Shown: positions 18,770-24,559 of the stretch, one piece after another
How positions within the stretch are numbered: the stretch's first letter is position 1
Layout of the letters: every line of letters begins with the position of its first letter
Assembly (NCBI RefSeq): GCF_003028855.1
Contig: NZ_CP028324.1
Span: forward strand, 5,828,001 to 5,892,000
Source of the DNA: Pseudoduganella armeniaca
GTDB lineage: Bacteria; Pseudomonadota; Gammaproteobacteria; Burkholderiales; Burkholderiaceae_D
Direction: 5' to 3'
Length of the DNA stretch: 64,000 nt
Notes under the pieces: generated by a model
The model's input: only the letters and a program-made list of their open reading frames with translations
Databases searched by the model: none
What the model was told of the DNA's origin: nothing
Program-made: the position numbers and the translations under genes

Positions 18770-18823
18770 GGTGACAGGCACCTATCTGCGGGCCGGGAGG
18801 CCCGCAGATAGGTGCCTGTCACC
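18770..18823. repeat. Perfect 25-bp inverted repeat, GGTGACAGGC family, copy 1
   Basis: The left arm 18770-18794 begins GGTGACAGGCACC and ends GCGGGCC; the loop is GGGA; the right arm 18799-18823 is the exact complement. Flanks AACCCG and GGTGGGTTT are roughly complementary as well. It lies 18 bp after the tamB stop and 9 bp before the next convergent gene's end, so it may also act as a bidirectional transcription barrier, but no T-run follows. Confidence 0.85.
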
Positions 18824-18831
18824 GGTGGGTT

Positions 18832-19002
18832 TCAGCCGCCGACCTCGGGCTTGTGATCCGGCACCGGATCGTCCTGCTCCAGCGGGCTGTTGGGATGATG
18901 CGGGTGGGCCGGCTGGGGGTCGGGGGTCGGTTCGTCCACGGGCACCGGCAGGTCCGGCGCCCGGTGCGCTTCGATCCAGCGGCCGGTCGTCATTGGGTCC
19001 AT
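18832..19002 (-). CDS. Small acidic proline-rich protein (56 aa)
   Basis: MDPMTTGRWIEAHRAPDLP followed by a Pro/Asp/Glu/His-rich tail. No database family is recognised. The evidence for it being real is the near-perfect ribosome site AGGAGGAACC directly before the ATG at 19002 and its exact fit between the hairpin and the divergent gene. It has no signal peptide or membrane segment. An open frame runs further upstream (to 19092) but lacks a comparable start. A GATAACAAGTTATC palindrome 20 bp upstream may be an operator. Confidence 0.6.
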   Translation of the reverse strand: MDPMTTGRWIEAHRAPDLPVPVDEPTPDPQPAHPHHPNSPLEQDDPVPDHKPEVGG

Positions 19003-19021
19003 GGTTCCTCCTGTCGTCGAA

Positions 19022-19035
19022 GATAACAAGTTATC
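19022..19035. promoter_or_regulatory. 14-bp palindrome GATAACAAGTTATC, possible operator
   Basis: GATAAC-AA-GTTATC, in a 103-bp divergent intergenic region between the 56-aa gene (minus) and the membrane-protein gene (plus). A TACAAT at 19063-19068 could be the -10 of the plus-strand gene. No regulator is encoded beside it, so the binding protein is unknown. Confidence 0.4.
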
Positions 19036-19105
19036 ACGTCCCCCGATTGGGCGCCGCAGCGTTACAATTTCACCCCTTATCCGTTCACACATCCGTCACG
19101 CCTCC

Positions 19106-19630
19106 ATGCAACTGACCACCTTCGCGCTGCTGCTGCTGATTCCGCTGCTGATCTGGCGCATCTATTCACGCGTCAAGCGCATCTTCGTGCGGCAGGAATC
19201 GCTGCTGTGGAAGCACGCCCTGGGCGCCACCCTGTTCCCGCTGCTGTTGCTGGCATCGGCCGTATCGCTGCTGCCGGACGTGTTTGCATTGTCCTGCCTG
19301 GCCGCCGGCGCCATCGGCGGCGCCTGGCTGGGCGTGTTCGCGCTGAAGAAGACGCGCCTGGAGAACCTGGGCCGGCGCTTCTTCTTCAAGCCCTACGACC
19401 GCTTCGGCATCGTCCTGTGCCTGCTGTTTGCCGCACGCGTACTGCAGATCGGCATGGAGATTTATATCGCGCGCCAGTCCGAAGTGCCGCAGGCGATCTC
19501 GCAACAGGCGGTGCTGCACGACCCGCTGTCCGTCGTGCCGTTCGGCCTGCTGGTTGCCTACCTGGCCGCCTTCTCGATCGGCATGCTGCGCTGGCGTCGC
19601 ACGCAACCTGCGCTGCCGGAGGTCGAATGA
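19106..19630 (+). CDS. Integral membrane protein, four predicted TM segments
   Basis: 174 residues; ATG 19106 (MQLTTFALLLLIPLLIWRIY) begins with a TM segment, followed by a basic loop RVKRIFVRQ and further segments near residues 40-60, 65-80 and 100-120, then about 145-165. A longer frame to 19001 runs through the promoter and is rejected. The layout (a TM followed by an RIYSRVKRI basic stretch) recalls the DUF1453/CcdC type, but this is a weak guess. The stop overlaps the next start (ATGA), so the two genes form an operon. Confidence 0.75.
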   Translation: MQLTTFALLLLIPLLIWRIYSRVKRIFVRQESLLWKHALGATLFPLLLLASAVSLLPDVFALSCLAAGAIGGAWLGVFALKKTRLENLGRRFFFKPYDRFGIVLCLLFAARVLQIGMEIYIARQSEVPQAISQQAVLHDPLSVVPFGLLVAYLAAFSIGMLRWRRTQPALPEVE

Positions 19631-20529
19631 TGTCGTTGCTGCCGCACGAGCCGCGCATCCTCGACACGGCCCGCCAGCAGGTGCTGACGGAACGCTGCCT
19701 GCTGCCGGAACTGCCCGCGTTGCGTGCCCTGTTCCTGCACCTGCGCGGCGGCATCGACGCGACGCTGGGCCAGCGCCAGCCGCTCAAGCTGGGCAAGCCC
19801 TACCCGCTCGGCTGCTGCGCCGAGATCTCGCTGGCCCTGCAGCAGGCACTGCGCGAGCTCGATCCCGCCCAGCTGCCGCCGGCGGCCATTGCCGGCCATG
19901 CCGCGCTGGCGCGCTTCCAGGCCGCGGGTGGCACGTCGCGCCGGGTGTGGGGTTACCAGCGCGGCCGTGGCATGCGCCACGCGCTGCTGGTCGGCACGCT
20001 GCTGATCGACGCGGCACAGGACAGCAGCGCTGCCGGCTTGCCGCCGGTCGCGCTGACGCCCTTCGCCCAGGCCGGGCTGGCGCCGGTGCGCGACCATCGG
20101 CATTTCGCGCTGCTGGCCGGCACCGACTGGCAGGCGCATGTCTATCCGAACCACGTGCTGCCCGCGCTGGCGCCCTACGCGCCGCTGGTCGCCCTGGTCC
20201 CCGGCGGCAGCGTGCGGCTCGAAGCGGACGCGCCCTACATGCTGGCGCTGGCGCGGCGCGATGGCTTCAGTTCCAGCGCCGCCGTGCTGGCGATGCCGTC
20301 CATGACGGCCGCCCTGTTTGGCGCAGTGGCCGATGTGCTGGCGCAGGCCGGTTTCACCGTGGCGCCCGATGCGTTGCAGGGCAAGGCGGCGGCGCTGGAC
20401 CTGTGCCGTCAGTACCGCGATGCGGGCGCCCGCACAGCCGATGCCCGGCACCAGGCCACGATGACGGCGCTGGCACGCGCCAACGAAGCGCTGCAGGTGC
20501 TGCGCGTCGCGGCCCAATCCGCCGGCTGA
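19627..20529 (+). CDS. Hypothetical protein (300 aa), translationally coupled
   Basis: Starts ATGATG at 19627 inside the TGA of the preceding membrane-protein gene. It is a soluble, Ala/Leu-rich protein with LGKPYPLGCCAEISLALQQAL, GYQRGRGMRHALLVG, PVRDHRHFALLAGTDWQAHVYPN and GGSVRLEADAPYMLALARRDG. The Cys-Cys within PYPLGCCAEI and the conserved-looking HxxxxxxG stretches hint at an enzyme-like fold, but I do not recognise the family. A 440-residue longer frame is the antisense-like extension through the upstream gene and is not used. It converges on the TIGR01777 gene with 8 bp between the stops. Confidence 0.75.
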   Translation: MMSLLPHEPRILDTARQQVLTERCLLPELPALRALFLHLRGGIDATLGQRQPLKLGKPYPLGCCAEISLALQQALRELDPAQLPPAAIAGHAALARFQAAGGTSRRVWGYQRGRGMRHALLVGTLLIDAAQDSSAAGLPPVALTPFAQAGLAPVRDHRHFALLAGTDWQAHVYPNHVLPALAPYAPLVALVPGGSVRLEADAPYMLALARRDGFSSSAAVLAMPSMTAALFGAVADVLAQAGFTVAPDALQGKAAALDLCRQYRDAGARTADARHQATMTALARANEALQVLRVAAQSAG

Positions 20530-20537
20530 CCGGCGCC

Positions 20538-21485
20538 TTACAGCAGCGCGCCGAGCGCCGTCGCCACTGTCGGGTAGCGGAACGCGAATCCTTCATCTTG
20601 CAGGCGTCGCGGCATCACGCGCTGCCCTTCCAGCAGCAGGTCGGCCTGTTCACCCAACAGCAGGCGCACGGGCCAGGCCGGCGTGGGCAGCAGCGCGGGA
20701 CGGTGCAACAAGCGCGCCGCCGTGCGCACGAAGCCCAGTTGCGTCGTGCATTCCGGTGCGGTGAGGTTCCATGCGCCCTGCACGGGAACGTCGACACTGC
20801 GCCGCGCCAGCCAGGCCAACGCATGCACCAGGTCGTCGATATGCACCCACGACAGGCTTTGCCGGCCACTGCCCATCCGGCCGCCCACGCCCAGGCGCAC
20901 CGGCAACAGCATCGGCGCCAATGCACCGCCGTGCCCCAGCACCAGGCCGAAGCGAGTGCAGGCGACCTGCACGCCATACTGCGCGGCGCGCCCGGCCGCC
21001 GCCTCCCACTCCTGGCACAGCTGCGACATGAAGACGGGCTGCGGCGGGCTCGATTCCGTCAGCGCGGCCGGGTCATCCTGGCGCTGCACTCCGTAGTAGC
21101 CGATCGCGGAGGCCGACAGCAACAGGCGCGGCTTGCTGGCGGCGGCGGCAAGCCACTGCACCACCTGCCCCGTCAACCCGATCCGGCTGGCCCGCAGCAC
21201 GGCCTGGCGCGCCGGCGTCCAGCGCGGTCCCAGGATGCGTGCACCGGCCAGGTTGACGACGACGTCGACCCGCTCGCCGAGCGGCAGCGCGGCCATGCTG
21301 CCGATACAGCGCACGGTGTCACCCAGCACACGTTGGGCCTTGGCCGCGTCGCGCGTCAGGGCGATGACGTGCTGGCCGTCGGCCAGCAGCGCGGCGACCA
21401 GGCGGCGGCCGACGAAGCCGGTGGCGCCCGTGACCAGCATCGTCTGGCCGGCAGGGCCGAAGTGCGGCGCGGCAGCGGTGCGCAT
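20538..21485 (-). CDS. TIGR01777-family SDR epimerase/oxidoreductase (YfcH-like)
   Basis: An extended short-chain dehydrogenase of 315 residues. The N-terminal dinucleotide site is VTGATGFVGRRL (TGxxGxxG), followed by VVNLAGARI, the family's SASAIGYYG (active-site Ser and Tyr-x-x-x region), W(V)HIDDL and a C-terminal DUF1731 segment with RVMPRRLQDEGFAFRYP. The substrate is unknown for this family. It is the last gene of a three-gene operon (regulator, DCC protein, epimerase), starting 4 bp after the DCC stop. Confidence 0.92.
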   Translation of the reverse strand: MRTAAAPHFGPAGQTMLVTGATGFVGRRLVAALLADGQHVIALTRDAAKAQRVLGDTVRCIGSMAALPLGERVDVVVNLAGARILGPRWTPARQAVLRASRIGLTGQVVQWLAAAASKPRLLLSASAIGYYGVQRQDDPAALTESSPPQPVFMSQLCQEWEAAAGRAAQYGVQVACTRFGLVLGHGGALAPMLLPVRLGVGGRMGSGRQSLSWVHIDDLVHALAWLARRSVDVPVQGAWNLTAPECTTQLGFVRTAARLLHRPALLPTPAWPVRLLLGEQADLLLEGQRVMPRRLQDEGFAFRYPTVATALGALL

Positions 21486-21489
21486 GGTC

Positions 21490-21921
21490 CTAGCCTTTCA
21501 ACCAGGGGCTGCCAGGGCGGCAGACGTTGCCGTCGCACTGCGGCGCCGGCGCCGGCGTGGACAGGCCGAGCAGGCGCGAAATCCGGTAACGATGCCGCGC
21601 GAACTGCACGTAGGCCCATTCCAGCGGCGGCCGCAGCATCCGCACACGCAGCGGCAACACCATCCAGCCCAGGCCGACCAGCGTATAGGCGGCGTGCATG
21701 CTGTCCAGGCCCCGCAAGACCTGGCCGTCGCGCGTGACGGCATGCAGTTGCGCCTGCAGGGCCGTCATGTCGGTGCCGGTGGGGAAGTCGGCAAAGCCGG
21801 GCGTCGCGATATCGATGAAGGCCAGTGCGCCGCCACGGTCGCGCCGGCGCAGTGCCGCGACTTCGGCGCGGCAGAAGGCGCAGGCGCCGTCGAAATAGAT
21901 CGTCAATGCGGGGTTGTTCAT
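21490..21921 (-). CDS. DCC-family thiol-disulfide oxidoreductase-like protein (DUF393)
   Basis: 143 residues. The signature is FDGACAFC near the N terminus (YDGxCxxC in the family), a thioredoxin-like CxxC site, followed by ALAFIDIATPGF, DSMHAAYTLVGLGW and PLEWAYVQFARHRYRIS. Members are cytoplasmic or membrane-associated and their substrate is not established. It sits between the GbsR/MarR regulator (16 bp upstream) and the TIGR01777 gene (4 bp downstream), so it shares their promoter. Confidence 0.9.
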   Translation of the reverse strand: MNNPALTIYFDGACAFCRAEVAALRRRDRGGALAFIDIATPGFADFPTGTDMTALQAQLHAVTRDGQVLRGLDSMHAAYTLVGLGWMVLPLRVRMLRPPLEWAYVQFARHRYRISRLLGLSTPAPAPQCDGNVCRPGSPWLKG

Positions 21922-21937
21922 GTGAGCGTCCTCGTTG

Positions 21938-22456
21938 TTACAGCAGTTTCGCCACCTTGCCGCCCATCGACAGCAAGCGCTTCATGGTGGCAGGGGGCAG
22001 GTGCTTGTAGTCGTCATAGCTGTCGGTCAGCATCTCGAGAAAATCCAGCACCTGGGCCATGCGCTGGCGCGTGGCGTCTTCCATGCCATGATCCTGTTCC
22101 GCCTCGATGGCACACTGGCGCAGCACGGTCAAGGTGGGATCGATCTCGCGCCGCTTGCGCTCCTCGACGATGGTGCGGAAGATCTCCCAGACGTCCTGCA
22201 GCGCGACGAAGTGGTCGCGCCGGTCGCCCAGCACATGCGTCACTTTCACCAACCCCCAGCTCTGCAGCTCCTTCAAGCTGTTGCTGACGTTCGAGCGCGC
22301 CACGCCCAGCGTCTCGACGATGTGCTCGGCGTGCAGCGGCGCATTGGCCAGGAACAGCAGCGCATGGATCTGCGCCACCGTGCGGTTGACGCCCCAGCGG
22401 GTGCCCATCTCGCCCCAGTGCAGGATGTATTTCTGTTCGGTTGGGCTCAGCGGCAT
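21938..22456 (-). CDS. GbsR/MarR-family transcriptional regulator
   Basis: A 172-residue winged-helix regulator. The wHTH lies at about residues 20-95: VNRTVAQIHALLFLANAPLH, then HIVETLGVARSNVSNSLKELQSWG (recognition helix) and the wing VLGDRRDHFVAL. The C-terminal helices (LTDSYDDYKHLPPATMKRLL) probably form the dimer interface. GbsR homologues usually repress and respond to a small molecule. It is the first gene of its operon, has a strong AAGGAA ribosome site, and its promoter carries an 8-bp inverted repeat placed to allow autorepression. Confidence 0.92.
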   Translation of the reverse strand: MPLSPTEQKYILHWGEMGTRWGVNRTVAQIHALLFLANAPLHAEHIVETLGVARSNVSNSLKELQSWGLVKVTHVLGDRRDHFVALQDVWEIFRTIVEERKRREIDPTLTVLRQCAIEAEQDHGMEDATRQRMAQVLDFLEMLTDSYDDYKHLPPATMKRLLSMGGKVAKLL

Positions 22457-22466
22457 GATTTCCTTT

Positions 22467-22512
22467 ATTTCTGTTTATACAGAAATTCTAGACATAACGT
22501 GGAAATTGTCAA
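22467..22512 (-). promoter_or_regulatory. Promoter and inverted-repeat operator of the GbsR/MarR operon
   Basis: On the minus strand TTGACA (22507-22512), a 16-bp spacer and TAGAAT (22485-22490) make a strong sigma-70 promoter. Directly downstream and overlapping the expected transcription start is a perfect repeat ATTTCTGT-TTAT-ACAGAAAT (22467-22486). Its position is that of a repressor site, most simply for the regulator encoded by the first gene. Confidence 0.7.
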
Positions 22513-22536
22513 CCTTATCAATCGCTGGTTACCGTA

Positions 22537-22602
22537 TTTAGGCATTTAAATAGCCTTACTAGCGGAAATCCGGAGTACGTTCGTGCTACTATGCTGCCTA
22601 AA
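22537..22602. promoter_or_regulatory. Possible hipA promoter with distant inverted half-sites
   Basis: TACTAT at 22587-22592 is a -10 candidate ten bases before the hipA ATG, so the transcript would be almost leaderless, and no SD is seen. TTTAGGCA (22537-22544) and TGCCTAAA (22595-22602) are exact inverted copies 50 bp apart flanking the promoter, and could be half-sites bridged by a HipAB-type complex. Evidence is positional only. Confidence 0.4.
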
Positions 22603-23894
22603 TGACTGAGTACACTTGTTACCTACAGCTTTTTGTCGATGGCGCATGGCGCGATGCGGCAGCCCTCGACCTGACCGGTGATTCCGACCTCGGGATCACT
22701 GCTGCAACGTTTTGCGCATACTTGCCGCAACACGTCATCGCATATTGGGCCCGGCGTGACGCCGCGGCACTCTCTGCCAATCTTCCGGTCGACCTGACGC
22801 CATGCGCAACCACGACCTGGCCGGCGTTCCTGGTCGACCTGCTGCCACAAGGCTACGGCAGGGTCGAACTGCTGAAACAACTGGAGCGCAGTGAGGCCGC
22901 CGGCCCGGCGGCGGATTGGGAATTACTCTGCACCGGGGCCGGCAACCCTATTGGCAACCTGCGCGTCAAACAAGCCCATGAGTGGGCAATGGCACGGACT
23001 GGCAGCACAATGCGCGGTTTCACGATGGAGGAAGTCGCCCATCGCGCGGGCGACTTCAACGAATACCTGGCGCAGCATGGACTGTTCCTCGCCGGCTCTT
23101 CCGGAGTACAAGGCGAGTGGCCGAAAATCCTGCTGACGCAGGCGGCTGACGGCCTGTTCTACCTCGATCACACGCTGCCCGACGAATTCGCGCAGCGGCA
23201 CTACATCGTCAAGTTCGGCCGCGGTGCCGACCCGGCCCTGGCGAACATCCTGCGCCTGGAAGCACCCTACATGAAGCTGGCTCAGGGCCTCGGGCTCGAC
23301 GTGCATGGCGAGTTGCTGCTGCGCGAGCGCGCCCTGTTCATTCCGCGCTTCGATCGCCAATGCATCGATGGCCGCGTGATCCGTCACGGCCAGGAAAGCA
23401 TCGCTTCGCTATGCGGCATTACCGGCTTCGGCGTCGCGCCCTCGCATAACGACGTGTGCCGGCGCCTGGCCGAAGTCACTACCGATCCGGCGCACGAGGT
23501 CATCGAATACTTGAGGCGCGACATCGCCAACGTCGCGCTGGGCAATCGGGACAACCACGCCCGCAACACGGCGATCCGCCGCAGCGCCGACGGGACCGTA
23601 GGCCTGACGCCGCTGTTCGATTTTGCGCCGATGTGGCTGCACCCGGACGGCATCGCGCGACGCATGCGCTGGCTGCGCGACGACGGCGGCACCCCCGACT
23701 GGCTCAGCGCCATCGACCAGGCTTGCGAGGCGGCCCAACTCGACAACCGCCTGGTCCGGGCAGGCATTCGCCCGATAGCCGCTCCGCTGGCGCGGCTATT
23801 CGACGATGCCCGCGCGCTGGGAATCGAAGAAGCGTTCCTGGCCCCGCTGGAGCGCGGTTGGCGCAACGTGTGCCGCCAGGTGGAGGCCCTGTAA
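22602..23894 (+). CDS. hipA: HipA-family serine/threonine kinase toxin
   Basis: Type II toxin kinase; E. coli HipA phosphorylates a tRNA synthetase and slows growth. The 430 residues have a degenerate N-subdomain 1 (1-110, with PAFLVDLLPQGYGR), the ATP-lobe strand HYIVKFGRG, and the catalytic loop GNRDNHARN with D317 as likely base. The metal-binding D340 is in LFDFAPM. The usual Gly-rich/Ser loop is represented by FLAGSSGVQGEWPK (about 165-180). All core kinase residues appear intact. Its ATG at 22602 lies right behind a -10 hexamer. The partner gene follows instead of preceding it, and its start overlaps this stop (TAATG), which is the reverse of canonical hipBA. Confidence 0.9.
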   Translation: MTEYTCYLQLFVDGAWRDAAALDLTGDSDLGITAATFCAYLPQHVIAYWARRDAAALSANLPVDLTPCATTTWPAFLVDLLPQGYGRVELLKQLERSEAAGPAADWELLCTGAGNPIGNLRVKQAHEWAMARTGSTMRGFTMEEVAHRAGDFNEYLAQHGLFLAGSSGVQGEWPKILLTQAADGLFYLDHTLPDEFAQRHYIVKFGRGADPALANILRLEAPYMKLAQGLGLDVHGELLLRERALFIPRFDRQCIDGRVIRHGQESIASLCGITGFGVAPSHNDVCRRLAEVTTDPAHEVIEYLRRDIANVALGNRDNHARNTAIRRSADGTVGLTPLFDFAPMWLHPDGIARRMRWLRDDGGTPDWLSAIDQACEAAQLDNRLVRAGIRPIAAPLARLFDDARALGIEEAFLAPLERGWRNVCRQVEAL

Positions 23895-24391
23895 TGGACA
23901 AACGCTACAAAGCCTTGACACCCTCCGAGGCGCTCGCGGCCCGGCGCACTTTGGTGGACGAATTGGCGGCACAACCGAGCACACCGATCCCGCAGGTGAT
24001 TCGGAAGATCCGCACCGCACTGCGGCTGACGATCGCCGAATACGCAACGCTGTGCGGCGTGTCCGCACGCGCGCTGGCGGATATCGAACGGGAAGCCACC
24101 AGCCCGACTTTGGCGACCGTCGAAAAGCTGCTGCGGCCGATGGGTTTGCGTCCGGGCGCGGTAGCGGTTGGAGCGCCCCAGGCTCGCCCTGCGTCGGCGG
24201 CCCCGCAAGCCGCGACCGGTGCGCAGGAGCGCAGCCGGATCGACGTTTCGGCCGAGTGGGAAGTAGAGTACTGGTGCACCGAGCTGGGTGTCACCGAAGC
24301 GGCACTGCGCGCCGCCGTGCAGGCAGTGGGGCCGACCGTGGCGGCCGTACGGCAGTATCTGGCGGCGCCGCGCCGGCAGCGGCCAGGCTAG
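23894..24391 (+). CDS. HipB-like HTH antitoxin fused to a C-terminal DUF3606 domain
   Basis: 165 residues. An Xre-type helix-turn-helix occupies about 33-85 (IRKIRTALRLTIAEYATLCG, then VSARALADIEREATSPTLAT as the turn and recognition helix), preceded by an N-terminal arm RRTLVDELAAQ. After a Pro/Ala linker comes a DUF3606-type segment, about 113-152 (EWEVEYWCTELGVTEAALRA), normally a free-standing small domain. It probably neutralises the HipA kinase and represses the operon; the role of DUF3606 is unknown. It is coupled to hipA by a one-base TAATG overlap, so less antitoxin than toxin would be made unless reinitiation is efficient or an internal promoter exists. Confidence 0.85.
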   Translation: MDKRYKALTPSEALAARRTLVDELAAQPSTPIPQVIRKIRTALRLTIAEYATLCGVSARALADIEREATSPTLATVEKLLRPMGLRPGAVAVGAPQARPASAAPQAATGAQERSRIDVSAEWEVEYWCTELGVTEAALRAAVQAVGPTVAAVRQYLAAPRRQRPG

Positions 24392-24426
24392 CGCCCGGCC
24401 CGCTGTTCGCTTGCGAAAAACCCCGT

Positions 24427-24479
24427 GGTGACAGGCACCTGCTTGCGGGTCGCAGACCCGTAAGCAGGTGCATGTCACC
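24427..24479. repeat. 25-bp inverted repeat, GGTGACAGGC family, copy 2
   Basis: The left arm 24427-24451 starts GGTGACAGGCACCTGC and ends CGGGTC; the loop is GCA; the right arm 24455-24479 ends GTCACC. Two of 25 pairs mismatch. Flanks CCCCGT and GGGG extend the symmetry. It sits between the hip operon and the convergent SMC operon. Confidence 0.85.
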
Positions 24480-24559
24480 GGGGCTCACTTGCGTCATTGA
24501 CCGTTTCCAGGATCGGCATTAGTCCCCAGCGGGACTGGTCCCCAGGCGCGATCCTGCGA

